NCBI GenBank assembly: GCA_027533385.1
Contig: JAPZUE010000012.1
Span: 1 to 64,000, forward strand
From: Rhizobium sp.
Lineage (GTDB): Bacteria; Pseudomonadota; Alphaproteobacteria; Rhizobiales; Rhizobiaceae
Direction: 5' to 3'
Length of the DNA: 64,000 nt
Under the pieces are notes generated by a model, which saw nothing but the letters and a program-made list of their open reading frames with translations, was not told the DNA's origin and searched no databases. This document shows positions 32,748-41,414 of this stretch, one piece after another (the stretch's first letter is position 1; every line of letters begins with the position of its first letter). Both the position numbers and the translations under genes were made by a program.

Positions 32748-34163
32748 ATGACCCAGGACCTTCTCTCCCTCTTCGACTGCGACGACGCCACGCTGACGCG
32801 GCGCGTTGCCGATGCTCTCAAGGGCGCCGATGACGGGGAGCTGTTCGTCGAGCATGCCCAGGCGGAATCGCTGACCTTCGACAACGGGCGCCTGAAGGGC
32901 GGCTCGTTCAACACCGATCAGGGTTTTGGCCTCAGGGCTGTCGCCGACGAGGCTGTCGGTTACGCCCATTCCGGCGAACTGTCGCTGGCTGCGCTGTCGC
33001 GTGCTGCCGACGCCGTGGGCGCCGTGACCCATGGTTACTCGGGCTCCTATGCGACCGCGCCGCAGCGGACCAATGCCAAACTCTATGGCGACGGCAATCC
33101 GATCGGCTCGCCGACTTTCGAGGAGAAGGTCAAGCTGCTGTCGGAGATTGACGCCTATCTGCGCGACAAGGACCCCAAGGTGCGGCAGGTGACGGCAACC
33201 GTTGGCGCGAGCTGGCAAGTGGTCGAGATCCTGCGCGCCGATGGCCACCGGGTGCGCGACATCCGCCCGATGACGCGCATCAACATTTCCGTCGTCACCG
33301 GACAGGGCGACCGGCAGGAAAGCGGCTCCTTCGGCACCGGCGGGCGCATGAGCTTCGACGAATTCCTGACGCAGGAAAGCTGGCAGCGCGGTGCCGACGA
33401 GGCGTTGCGCCAGGCGCTGATCAATCTCGAAGCGCAGGAAGCACCGGCCGGTACGATGGACATCGTTCTCGGCAATGGCTGGCCGGGCGTGATGCTGCAT
33501 GAGGCTGTCGGCCATGGGCTGGAAGGTGACTTCAACCGCAAGAAGACCTCGGCCTTTGCCGGGCTGATGGGCGAGATGGTGGCAGCGCCCGGCGTGACCG
33601 TCGTCGATGACGGGACGATCAACGACCGGCGTGGCTCGATCACCGTCGACGACGAGGGAACGCCCTCGGCCTATAACGTGCTGATCGAGAACGGCAAACT
33701 GGTCGGCTACATGCAGGACCGGCAGAACGCGCGGCTCATGGGCATGAAGGCGACCGGCAATGGCCGTCGCCAGGGTTATGCCCACCAGCCCATGCCGCGC
33801 ATGACCAACACCTACATGCTCTCGGGCGACAAGACGCCGGAGGAGATCATCGCTTCGGTGAAAAAGGGCATCTATGCCGTCTCCTTCGGCGGCGGCCAGG
33901 TGGACATCACCTCCGGCAAGTTCGTCTTCGGCTGCACCGAGGCCTATCTGATCGAAAACGGCAAGATCGGCGCGCCGGTCAAGGGCGCCATGCTGATCGG
34001 CAACGGTCCCGATGCGATGAAGCGGATCACGATGATCGGCAATGATTCGAAGCTCGACACCGGGATCGGCAATTGCGGCAAGGCCGGCCAGTGGGTGCCC
34101 GTCGGCGTCGGCCAGCCGCATCTGCGGATGGACCAGATCACGGTGGGCGGGACGAAGGCTTGA
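32748..34163 (+). CDS. tldD: Metalloprotease TldD
   Basis: This 471-residue peptidase acts with TldE (PmbA) on peptides such as microcin precursors and CcdA. The zinc motif HEAVGHGLEGD (HExxxH) is intact in the middle of the protein. The N-terminus shows AESLTFDNGRLKGGSFNTDQ and FGLRAVADEAVGYAHS, and the C-terminus GIGNCGKAGQWVPVGVGQP, all typical. ATG at 32748 has AAGGAG six bases upstream. No tldE gene is in the window. A VOC gene begins across its stop codon. Confidence 0.96.
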   Translation: MTQDLLSLFDCDDATLTRRVADALKGADDGELFVEHAQAESLTFDNGRLKGGSFNTDQGFGLRAVADEAVGYAHSGELSLAALSRAADAVGAVTHGYSGSYATAPQRTNAKLYGDGNPIGSPTFEEKVKLLSEIDAYLRDKDPKVRQVTATVGASWQVVEILRADGHRVRDIRPMTRINISVVTGQGDRQESGSFGTGGRMSFDEFLTQESWQRGADEALRQALINLEAQEAPAGTMDIVLGNGWPGVMLHEAVGHGLEGDFNRKKTSAFAGLMGEMVAAPGVTVVDDGTINDRRGSITVDDEGTPSAYNVLIENGKLVGYMQDRQNARLMGMKATGNGRRQGYAHQPMPRMTNTYMLSGDKTPEEIIASVKKGIYAVSFGGGQVDITSGKFVFGCTEAYLIENGKIGAPVKGAMLIGNGPDAMKRITMIGNDSKLDTGIGNCGKAGQWVPVGVGQPHLRMDQITVGGTKA

Positions 34164-34588
34164 GGAGAAACGCCCTCGTTCCCGAACTCGCCGTCAGCGA
34201 CTGGCAGACGAGCCGGACATTTTATCGCGACCTCGTCGGGTTCGAAGTTGCCTATGAGCGGCCCGAGGAAGGGTTCAGCTTCCTGACGCTCGGGGACGCG
34301 CAACTGATGATCGACCAGATCGGGATTGGACGGACCTTCGAGATAAAGGATGCTCCTCTCGCATGGCCCTTCGGTCGTGGACTGAACCTGCAGATACTGG
34401 TGCCACAGGTTGCGCCCATTCTGAAGCGGCTCGAACGTGCCGGGGTACCGCTCCATCTGCCGCTCAAGGAGAAATGGTATCGCCGCGATGATCACGAGGT
34501 CGGCAATCGGCAATTCGTCGTTGTCGATCCGGATGGTTATCTGCTGAGGTTGTTCGAAGATCTCGGGAAGCGTCCTGTCGCGCAATAA
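34160..34588 (+). CDS. VOC-superfamily protein (bleomycin resistance/glyoxalase fold)
   Basis: This 142-residue protein has the paired beta-alpha-beta-beta-beta modules of the VOC fold: LVPELAVSDWQTSRTFYRDL, VGFEVAYERPEEGFSFLTLG, LMIDQIG and FVVVDPDGYLLRLFEDLG. It resembles bleomycin-binding proteins, which sequester rather than modify drugs, but real ligand is unknown. TTG at 34160 overlaps the tldD stop and gives MRRNALVPELAVSDW; no ATG or GTG suits better. It is probably co-transcribed with tldD. Confidence 0.82.
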   Translation: MRRNALVPELAVSDWQTSRTFYRDLVGFEVAYERPEEGFSFLTLGDAQLMIDQIGIGRTFEIKDAPLAWPFGRGLNLQILVPQVAPILKRLERAGVPLHLPLKEKWYRRDDHEVGNRQFVVVDPDGYLLRLFEDLGKRPVAQ

Positions 34589-34604
34589 TGCAGCCACTTG
34601 CCGG

Positions 34605-34620
34605 AATGGAAATTTCCATT
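34605..34620. promoter_or_regulatory. Operator palindrome of the AbrB-VapC pair
   Basis: AATGGAAATTTCCATT is a perfect 16-base palindrome 25 bases before the antitoxin start. AbrB-VapC complexes typically bind such sites to repress their own operon. Confidence 0.7.
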
Positions 34621-34644
34621 ACCCTATTCCGCAAGGAGAATTCC

Positions 34645-34896
34645 ATGACGTCACTTACCGTCACCATGAAGGGTCAAGTCACCTTGAAGCGCGAGCTTCT
34701 GCAGCATCTCGGCATCAAGCCGGGCGAGCGGATTGCTTTGGACAAGCTGCCCGGCGGAGAGCTGCGGGTGCGGGCAGACCGGCCGGCAGGCGATATCGGG
34801 GCATTCATCGGACGGCATGCCGGCAAGGTGAAAACGCCGCTCACCCTTGAGGAAATCAACGAGATCGCCGCGTCCGGCTGGGCCGGTGAGCGGTGA
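34645..34896 (+). CDS. AbrB/SpoVT-type antitoxin (VapB-like)
   Basis: This 83-residue protein has an N-terminal swapped-hairpin AbrB domain (SLTVTMKGQVTLKRELLQHL then GIKPGERIALDKLPGGELRV) and a C-terminal tail (LEEINEIAASGWAGER) expected to enter the VapC active site. ATG at 34645 has AAGGAG seven bases upstream. The VapC start overlaps its stop. It should neutralise VapC and autoregulate through the upstream palindrome. Confidence 0.88.
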   Translation: MTSLTVTMKGQVTLKRELLQHLGIKPGERIALDKLPGGELRVRADRPAGDIGAFIGRHAGKVKTPLTLEEINEIAASGWAGER

Positions 34897-35291
34897 AGAT
34901 TGCAGTCGACACCAATGTGCTGATCCGGGCAGTGCTGCAGGATGACCCCATCCAGGGTCCGGCTGCAGCGAAGATCATGTCTGAGGCATCGCTGATTGCC
35001 ATCTCCCTGCCCTGCCTCTGCGAATTCGTCTGGGTGCTCAGGCGCGGAGCGAGGCTTTCGATTAATGAGGTCGCCCAGTCCCTCCGGGATCTTCTGCAAG
35101 CCGGCAATGTTGCCATGAACCGTCCAGCGGTCGAAGCGGGCCTTATGATGCTGGAGGCCGGGGGCGATTTCGCCGACGGGGTCATCGCGCATGAAGGCCA
35201 ATGGCTTGGCGGCGAGGAATTCTATTCATTCGACAAGGAGGCGGTGGCCCTCTTGTCCGCGACCGGGCAGACGGCCCGGCTCCTGACATGA
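34893..35291 (+). CDS. vapC: PIN-domain ribonuclease toxin VapC
   Basis: This 132-residue toxin is predicted to cleave tRNA or rRNA. The PIN acidic residues are present: Asp6 (KIAVDTNVLIRAV), Glu44 (LPCLCEFVWVL), Asp95 (FADGVIAHEG) and Asp114 (YSFDKEAVALL). GTG at 34893 overlaps the antitoxin stop codon by four bases. The downstream HAD gene begins across the vapC stop, so the transcript may continue. Confidence 0.92.
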   Translation: MKIAVDTNVLIRAVLQDDPIQGPAAAKIMSEASLIAISLPCLCEFVWVLRRGARLSINEVAQSLRDLLQAGNVAMNRPAVEAGLMMLEAGGDFADGVIAHEGQWLGGEEFYSFDKEAVALLSATGQTARLLT

Positions 35292-35989
35292 CCTCGAAAA
35301 CAAGAAGCACCAGAATGTCCCACCTCCCCCGCCCGCCCAAGGCCGTTGTCTTCGATATGGACGGGCTGCTGCTCGACACCGAGATCCACTACCGGGCCTC
35401 GGTCATCTCTGCTGCCCGGGAACGCGGCCTGCCGATCGATGAGCGGGTCTATGAAGGCATGATGGGCCAGCCCTGGACCGGGATCTCGGCGCTTTTCAAG
35501 CGGACCTGGGGTGACGGTTTCGACGCTGACGGTTTCCGGGTTCTATGGCTCGAGCATTTCCATGCGCTGCTGGAAAAGGATCTGAGGCTGAAGGCCGGTG
35601 TGGTCGAACTGCTCGACCTCCTCGACGTGCTCGGCCTGCCCAGGGCGATTGCCACGTCGTCTGCGCATCACCAGGTCGAGCATCACCTGGCGGGCTTCGA
35701 CCTCATCCGCCGTTTCGATGCGGTGGTGGCGCAGGGGGATTATCGCAAGGGCAAGCCGGCACCCGACCCCTATCTTGTGGCGGCCGAGCGGCTGGGTGTT
35801 GCGCCTCACGACTGCCTGGCGCTCGAAGACAGCCATAACGGCATCCGCTCCGCCCATGCCGCCGGCATGATGGCGGTGATGGTCCCGGATCTGCTGGCAC
35901 CCACCGAGGAGATCGAGGCGCTTTGCGCCCATGTGGCGCAGGACCTCCTGGAATGCATGCGGTTGTTCGAGGGGGTTGAGGCGGGCTGA
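35288..35989 (+). CDS. HAD-superfamily hydrolase, subfamily IA (second)
   Basis: This 233-residue phosphatase-like protein carries motif I FDMDGLLLDTE, motif II ATSSAH, motif III KGKPAPDPYL and motif IV LEDSHNGIRSAHAAG, with a helical cap between I and II. Substrate is unknown. ATG at 35288 overlaps the vapC stop codon (ATGA); ATG at 35315 (MSHLPRPP) is an alternative that would fit family length equally well. Confidence 0.88.
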   Translation: MTSKTRSTRMSHLPRPPKAVVFDMDGLLLDTEIHYRASVISAARERGLPIDERVYEGMMGQPWTGISALFKRTWGDGFDADGFRVLWLEHFHALLEKDLRLKAGVVELLDLLDVLGLPRAIATSSAHHQVEHHLAGFDLIRRFDAVVAQGDYRKGKPAPDPYLVAAERLGVAPHDCLALEDSHNGIRSAHAAGMMAVMVPDLLAPTEEIEALCAHVAQDLLECMRLFEGVEAG

Positions 35990-36067
35990 TCCGGCGACAC
36001 GATTGGCAAGGTGGCCGCCTCGTGAAATACTGGAACACTTTCCGGGTGTACCGTGGAGAATCTCATC

Positions 36068-36319
36068 ATGGATCGGCGCCGTGTGAATATCGTTCTGGAT
36101 GACGAGCTCGCCATGCATCTAGATCGCAGGATCGAGCGGGACGGTGGTTTCAAGTCAGTCGATGAGTATGTCGGCGAGCTGATCCGGCGCGACATGGAAG
36201 ACGACGCGGAGGCTGCCGCGTTTCTCAGTGATTTGCTCTCCGAAGCTCTGGTGGACGGTGAACAGCACTACCGTTCCGTGACTGCGGAGGATGTCATAGA
36301 TCGCAACCGGAGATCATGA
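36068..36319 (+). CDS. ParD-like ribbon-helix-helix antitoxin (third ParDE pair)
   Basis: This 83-residue protein begins MDRRRVNIVLDDELAMHLDR and continues DGGFKSVDEYVGELIRRDM, an extended ribbon-helix-helix, then an acidic and Leu-rich tail. ATG at 36068 follows GGAG; a GTG at 36053 is the other choice. The toxin gene starts one base after its stop. It is probably autoregulatory. Confidence 0.82.
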   Translation: MDRRRVNIVLDDELAMHLDRRIERDGGFKSVDEYVGELIRRDMEDDAEAAAFLSDLLSEALVDGEQHYRSVTAEDVIDRNRRS

Positions 36320-36320
36320 C

Positions 36321-36674
36321 ATGCGGCGTGTCCTGTTTCACCCGATCGCTGATGGGGAGCAGGACGAGATTTTCCAATGGTCTTTTCAGACCTGGGGGCA
36401 GCGGCAGGCAGAAGACTATATTCGTGGACTTCACAAGCACCTGAATAAACTTGCCGAAACACCGGGCCTCTGGCGACTGCTTACAAAGCGGCTGCGTCTT
36501 GGTATCGAGACAGAGGTGCAGATTTTTGTCTCGCGTTATCGAATGCACTACGTCTTCTTCCGCAAACTGTCCGATGACAGACTGGGCGTGCTCAGGCTCA
36601 TCCATGTTCGCCGCGCTCTGCCAAGGAAGCTGCAGCGCGAACTCGTGGTGATGGCCAAAGAGGAACAGCCTTGA
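36321..36674 (+). CDS. ParE/RelE-superfamily toxin (third ParDE pair)
   Basis: This 117-residue protein carries the ParE layout: HPIADGEQDEIFQWSFQTWG, AEDYIRGLHKHLNKLAETPG, VQIFVSRYRMHYVFFRKL and VLRLIHVRRALPRKL. It follows the antitoxin by one base. The C-terminus is about 15 residues longer than many ParE proteins. It points towards the convergent dacF-like gene. Confidence 0.85.
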   Translation: MRRVLFHPIADGEQDEIFQWSFQTWGQRQAEDYIRGLHKHLNKLAETPGLWRLLTKRLRLGIETEVQIFVSRYRMHYVFFRKLSDDRLGVLRLIHVRRALPRKLQRELVVMAKEEQP

Positions 36675-36726
36675 AAGGCCCGCTCCCTTTTGGGCAGAAC
36701 CGGTGGACGCAGGACGTCGGGGCCCC

Positions 36727-38040
36727 TCACCCCCGCGCGGGCATCAGCACGCAGTCGTAGCGCTGGCGCACGAGCTTGTCGCAGGCCATGCGGGCGTCTT
36801 CCTTGGTGTCGAAGCCGGTGAAGCGGGCGCGATAGAAGGTGACGCCGTTGCGGGTCACCATTTCGGTATAGGTGTCGAGGTCGTTGAGCGGACCGCCGAC
36901 CTTCTGACGCGCCTCAGAGAGGAGCTCCATGGCGGCCTGGGCGGAGGTGGCGGCGGCAATCTGGACCTGCCACTTGTTCTTGCCGGCCGGTGTGACGGTG
37001 CTTGCCGCCTGCTGCTGGTCAACGGGAGCAAGACGGCTCTGCGGCGTCGCGTCCAGCTCCGCCGAGGAGGTGTGGGCCGGTGCATAGGCGGCGACCGTAT
37101 CCGGAGCCTGGGTTCCGGTGGCGCCCGCCATGCTCTGGACGGCGGCCAGCGCCGACTGGCGCGAGGCGGGAACCGGGATCTCATCGCCAAGGCGGGCAAG
37201 GTCCATCTGGACGCCGGTCGAGCGCGACACGAGCAACTGGCTGCCGGTCGAGGCCTTCTTGATGTTGGCGTCGATCAGACGCTCCATGATCCGGTCGCGG
37301 CTGGCGGCAGTCCGGCCGCCCATGACCACGCCGACAACGCGGCGACCGTTGTGCTCGACGGCGCTGACGAGATTGAAACCGGAGGCGTTGGTGTAGCCGG
37401 TCTTGATGCCGTCCATACCCTTGTAGCGATACATCAGGTTGTTGTGGCCATTGATGGTCTTGCCGCGGAACTTGAAGCTCCGCGTGGCGAAGAGTTCATA
37501 CTCTTCCGGAAAGTCGCGCATCAGGGCAACGCCGAGCGTCGACATGTCGCGAGCCGTGGTGAACTGCCGGGGATGCGGCAGTCCCGACGCGTTGAAGAAG
37601 GTGGTGTTCATCATGCCGAGCTGACGCGCCTTGCGCGTCATCATGGCGGCGAAGTTCTCTTCGGTGCCGCCGAGCTTCTCGCCGATCGCTGCCGAGGCAT
37701 CATTGGCGGAGCGGATGATCATGGCGAGCACGGCTTCGCGCACGGTGATCGAATCGCCAGCCTTGACGAAGAGCTTGGTCGGCGGGCGGGAGGCGGCGTG
37801 TTTCGAAAAGGGAACCGGGCTGTCCCAGCTGATCTTGCCGGCGCGAATGGCGTCGAACACCATGTAGACCGACATCATCTTGGTCAGCGAGGCCGGATGA
37901 TTGAGTTCGTCGGGGTTTTCGGAGGCCAGCACTTCGCCGGTGCGGGCATCGAGAAGGAGCTGGGCACTGCCTGCCTGGGCGGTTGTCGAGAGGGAGAGGA
38001 TCGCCACACAAAACGATAGCGCGATCAACAACTTGCTCAT
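36727..38040 (-). CDS. D-alanyl-D-alanine carboxypeptidase with SPOR domain
   Basis: This 437-residue periplasmic penicillin-binding enzyme trims pentapeptide side chains of peptidoglycan. It has a signal peptide (1-23), then the peptidase S11 motifs: SxxK at Ser51-Lys54 (SLTK), SxN at Ser111-Asn113 (SAN) and KTG at 213-215. A linker rich in Ala, Pro and Gln (about 290-350) leads to a C-terminal SPOR domain (about 355-437; WQVQIAAATSAQAAMELL, FYRARFTGFDTKEDARMAC) that binds denuded glycan at the division site. Such SPOR-tailed carboxypeptidases are frequent in rhizobia. Confidence 0.95.
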   Translation of the reverse strand: MSKLLIALSFCVAILSLSTTAQAGSAQLLLDARTGEVLASENPDELNHPASLTKMMSVYMVFDAIRAGKISWDSPVPFSKHAASRPPTKLFVKAGDSITVREAVLAMIIRSANDASAAIGEKLGGTEENFAAMMTRKARQLGMMNTTFFNASGLPHPRQFTTARDMSTLGVALMRDFPEEYELFATRSFKFRGKTINGHNNLMYRYKGMDGIKTGYTNASGFNLVSAVEHNGRRVVGVVMGGRTAASRDRIMERLIDANIKKASTGSQLLVSRSTGVQMDLARLGDEIPVPASRQSALAAVQSMAGATGTQAPDTVAAYAPAHTSSAELDATPQSRLAPVDQQQAASTVTPAGKNKWQVQIAAATSAQAAMELLSEARQKVGGPLNDLDTYTEMVTRNGVTFYRARFTGFDTKEDARMACDKLVRQRYDCVLMPARG

Positions 38041-38254
38041 GAAAACTCCAATGCCGCCCGGATTTCAATGAAGACTGTAAGTGGCTCGATTCGACCGATC
38101 TGCCGTCTTGCGATGGACGCCCTATGGCAAGAATGGGGCGACAATCAGCCGAACGGAATCAAATGCAACCATCATTCCACAGAAGGTCGCCCAGTTATGG
38201 TCAACAGAGGGTTAATCCATCGCGCGAATGCTGACACGTATGGTCACGAAGGCG

Positions 38255-38698
38255 TCAGCCGGCCAAGGTGACGGCGCCGGTGCCTTCATCGCCCAGCCGG
38301 TCTGCGGGATTGACCAGCTGACAGCGCTGGAGCGACAGGCAGCCACAGCCAATGCAGCCATCCAGATCGTGGCGCAGGCCTTGGAGAATCCTGATGCGCT
38401 GGTCAAGCTTCTCGGCCCAGCCAGTGGCAATCCGGCGCCAGTCTTCCGGCGTCGGCGTACGCTTCTGGGGCAGCGCCGACAGTGCCTCGGCGACGTCCGA
38501 GAGCGGCAGGCCCACTTCCTGTGCGGCGCGGATCAGGGCAAGCCGGCGCAGGACATCGCGGCCATAGCGGCGCTGGTTGCCGCCCGTCCGGTCGGCAAAG
38601 ATCAGGCCCTTGCGCTCGTAGAAATGGATGGCGGAAACGGCCAGTCCGCTGCGGCGGGCGACATCTCCGACGGTCAGATGGTTTTTTTGTTCGGGCAT
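38255..38698 (-). CDS. soxR: Redox-sensitive regulator SoxR
   Basis: This 147-residue MerR-family activator has an N-terminal winged helix (LTVGDVARRSGLAVSAIHFY) and a [2Fe-2S] cluster motif with Cys115, Cys118, Cys120 and Cys126 (GCIGCGCLSLQRC). Oxidation of the cluster by redox-cycling drugs activates target promoters. It is divergent from an MFS pump, with a perfect SoxR box between them. Outside enterics SoxR usually controls pumps and oxygenases directly, which fits. Confidence 0.96.
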   Translation of the reverse strand: MPEQKNHLTVGDVARRSGLAVSAIHFYERKGLIFADRTGGNQRRYGRDVLRRLALIRAAQEVGLPLSDVAEALSALPQKRTPTPEDWRRIATGWAEKLDQRIRILQGLRHDLDGCIGCGCLSLQRCQLVNPADRLGDEGTGAVTLAG

Positions 38699-38704
38699 GG
38701 CTTT

Positions 38705-38724
38705 ACCTCAACCTTTGTTGAGGT
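38705..38724. promoter_or_regulatory. SoxR box between soxR and the MFS gene
   Basis: ACCTCAACCTTTGTTGAGGT is a perfect inverted repeat with 7-base arms and a 6-base centre, matching the CCTCAA-N6-TTGAGG SoxR site. It lies six bases before soxR and 55 before the MFS gene. Confidence 0.88.
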
Positions 38725-38778
38725 TGTAGCATCGGGTCAAATCGCATCCAATGCCGTTTCGCAAAGTGAGTTCATTGC

Positions 38779-40275
38779 ATGACCGACCGTACGACCGACA
38801 GACTGGCCGGCCCGTCCCTCCCCTCCGCTGCTGATGAGTTTACCGAAGCTGGGCCGTCTTCCGGCAAGCCGGGCGGCTGGCTTGAACTCCTGTCGCGCGA
38901 ACATCTCACCACCACGCTGATGCTGAGCATGGGGGTGGCACTGTTTGCCTTCAACGGATTCTTCGTGTCCACCGTGCTGCCGAGCGCGATTGCCGAGATC
39001 GGCGGCGGGCACCTGATCGCCTGGTCGGTGTCGCTTTACCTCATCGGTTCGATCGTCGCAGGCGTGACGGCGGCCCAGTTCAAGCAGCGCTTCGGTGCCC
39101 GCCGGGTGTTGATCGTGGCGACGCTGGTCTTTCTCGTCGGCACGCTGACGGCAGCCTTTGCGTCGACGATGGAGCAGGTTCTGCTCGGGCGGCTCGGACA
39201 GGGGCTCGGCGAAGGCGTCGTGGCGGCGATCTGCTATGCGCTCATTCCGGCGCTTTATCCCTCGCGCCTGGTGCCCAAGGTCTTCGGCGTGGAAGCGCTG
39301 GTCTGGACATGCGCTTCCTTTGGCGGACCGTTTGCCGCCGGCTGGCTGGCGGAGAGTTTTTCCTGGCGGACGGCTTTTCTGATCAATCTGCCGTTCGGGC
39401 TCGTCTTTCTTCTTCTGGCGCTGCTTACAGCGCAGCCGCGCGATGAGGCCGGTGCAGCGTTTGCCGGCGTGCCGCTTTCCCCGCTTGTGCTGCTCTCGGT
39501 CGGCCTGCTGATGATCCTGTCCTCCGGCGTGATGGCGGCGCCGTTGATCTCGGCCGTGCTGGTGGTGTTCGGACTTGCCCTTCTGGTCGCAAGCGTTCGC
39601 CGCGATCGGATGCTCCCGACGCGCCTGATGCCAGAGGATGCCTTTGGTCTGTCCTCGACGGTCGGGGCGGGTCTCTGGCTCGTGCTCTTGATGCCCGTCG
39701 CCCAGGCGACCAGCAGCGTCTATTTCGTCTTCGGGCTTCAACATGGCTTCGGCTTCGGTCCGCTGGCGGCCGGGGGACTCGGGGCGATCATGGCGATGAG
39801 CTGGAGCCTTGTCGCCGTGCTCGTCGCCCATGTCGGCACGGAAAGAGCACGACGACGGGCGATCGAGGCCGGACCGCTGCTGCAATGCTGTGGCATGCTG
39901 CTGGTTGTCCTCGGCTTCCAACAGGGATCGCTGTCGATTCTGGTCACGGGCCAGATCGTGGTCGGCGCGGCCTTCGGCGCCAGCTGGGCCTTTCTGAGCC
40001 AGATGCTGATGGAGGCGAGCAGGCGTGCCGAGCGGGACAAGACTTCCGCGCTCATTCCCACCCTGCAATCGGCCGGCTTTGCGATCGGGGCCGCCTTTGC
40101 CGGACTTGCCGGCAACAGCCTCGGGCTCGGCGGACTGTCGGGCAATGTGCTGGCGCATCAGGCATTTTCGCTGACATTCCTGATCCCGGTCGTCTGGACG
40201 ATCCCGGCCATGCTGCTTGCACGGCGCGCGACACGGCTTGCAGCGGCGCAGACGTCGAATGTTCCACAAAATTGA
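38779..40275 (+). CDS. MFS drug efflux transporter (DHA2-like)
   Basis: This 498-residue inner-membrane protein has about 14 predicted helices. Loop 2-3 contains FKQRFGARRVLIVATLVFLVG (major facilitator motif A region) and helix 4 includes VLLGRLGQGLGEGVVAAICYAL. The N-terminal 35 residues are hydrophilic. Being divergent from soxR across a perfect SoxR box, it is the likely direct SoxR target and would export redox-cycling toxins such as phenazines or quinones. The substrate is inferred from the regulator. Confidence 0.9.
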   Translation: MTDRTTDRLAGPSLPSAADEFTEAGPSSGKPGGWLELLSREHLTTTLMLSMGVALFAFNGFFVSTVLPSAIAEIGGGHLIAWSVSLYLIGSIVAGVTAAQFKQRFGARRVLIVATLVFLVGTLTAAFASTMEQVLLGRLGQGLGEGVVAAICYALIPALYPSRLVPKVFGVEALVWTCASFGGPFAAGWLAESFSWRTAFLINLPFGLVFLLLALLTAQPRDEAGAAFAGVPLSPLVLLSVGLLMILSSGVMAAPLISAVLVVFGLALLVASVRRDRMLPTRLMPEDAFGLSSTVGAGLWLVLLMPVAQATSSVYFVFGLQHGFGFGPLAAGGLGAIMAMSWSLVAVLVAHVGTERARRRAIEAGPLLQCCGMLLVVLGFQQGSLSILVTGQIVVGAAFGASWAFLSQMLMEASRRAERDKTSALIPTLQSAGFAIGAAFAGLAGNSLGLGGLSGNVLAHQAFSLTFLIPVVWTIPAMLLARRATRLAAAQTSNVPQN

Positions 40276-40354
40276 ACGAGGCCGTTGAGCCTAGTTTAAG
40301 GACTTGAAGGGTAGCCTCTCGGCCATTGCAGAAAATGGTATTTCAGGCGGGGCG

Positions 40355-41401
40355 ATGGCGGGACGTTTCAAACAGCGGCTGAAGCAAGCGGTGATCACCG
40401 GCGGGCTGGAAGCCTCGTTTCTCCTGTCGCGGCTGGGGCTGACGACGGGGCTGAAGGGCCGTGGCGTCATCTTCACCCTGCATCATGTGCGCCCTGCCGA
40501 TCCACGGCCTTTTCAGCCGAACAAACACCTGGAAATCACGCCCGACTTTCTCGATGCGGCGATCCTGGCACTGCGCGGACGCGGCTATCGTTTTGTCCGG
40601 CTGGAGGATGTGCCGGCGGCGCTTGCCGAGCCGGACGGCGCCCCGCCCTTCGCCGTCTTCACCCTGGATGACGGGTTTCGCAACAATCGCGACCACGCGC
40701 TTCCCGTCTTCGCGCGGCATGGCGTGCCCTTCACCATCTTCGTCTGCAAGGGCTTGTCGGAACGCAGCCACACGATGTGGTGGGATACGGCTGCGGCGCT
40801 CATCGAAAGGCGCGACCGCCTGACGGTCTGCCTGCCGGCCGACCGCCTGGATCTTGACTGCAGCACCACGGCGCGGAAATCTGCCGCCTTCTCGGCGCTC
40901 GCGGAGCTGTTGATGAAGGGGGACGAGACCAGAGGCGTCGCCCAACTGGATGCCGCGGCCAACGCTGCCGGTATCAATCCGCATGCGCTGGTCTCGGAAC
41001 TGGTGATGGACCATGATGAGCTGGCAGATCTCGCACGCCATCCGCTCGTCTCCTACGGCGCCCATACCGTCAGCCATCGCGGCCTCTCGGCTTTGACCGA
41101 CGAGGAGCTGTTACGCGAGTTTAATGAGAGTGCCGACTATGTTGCCGGCATCACGGGCTCACGCCCGCTGACATTTGCCTATCCCTATGGTGACGCACGC
41201 AGTGCCACCAGGCGCACGGCCGGATATGCCGATTGGGCGGGCTTCAAGCTTTCCGTCACCACACGGCCGGGAACACTTCATCCCGGCCTGATGGAGAACC
41301 CGCAGCTTCTGCCGCGGATCTCCCTCAACGGGCTTTACCAGAAGCGCCGCTATGTCGAGGCGCTGGCGTCGGGGCTGCCATCACGGCTCTCGGGCGGCTG
41401 A
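40355..41401 (+). CDS. Polysaccharide deacetylase-family protein
   Basis: This 348-residue protein has the NodB-homology fold. FTLDDGFRNNRDHALPVF has the catalytic and metal Asp pair; SYGAHTVSHRGLSAL contains the His pair (HxxxH), and TFAYPYGDARSATRRT is motif 3. The N-terminus RGVIFTLHHVRP precedes the first motif. Likely substrates are cell-envelope glycans. ATG at 40355 follows AGGCGGGG; an upstream TTG at 40304 is less likely. It stands between the MFS pump and pdxH. Confidence 0.88.
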   Translation: MAGRFKQRLKQAVITGGLEASFLLSRLGLTTGLKGRGVIFTLHHVRPADPRPFQPNKHLEITPDFLDAAILALRGRGYRFVRLEDVPAALAEPDGAPPFAVFTLDDGFRNNRDHALPVFARHGVPFTIFVCKGLSERSHTMWWDTAAALIERRDRLTVCLPADRLDLDCSTTARKSAAFSALAELLMKGDETRGVAQLDAAANAAGINPHALVSELVMDHDELADLARHPLVSYGAHTVSHRGLSALTDEELLREFNESADYVAGITGSRPLTFAYPYGDARSATRRTAGYADWAGFKLSVTTRPGTLHPGLMENPQLLPRISLNGLYQKRRYVEALASGLPSRLSGG

Positions 41402-41414
41402 CCTTTTTTCCCTG

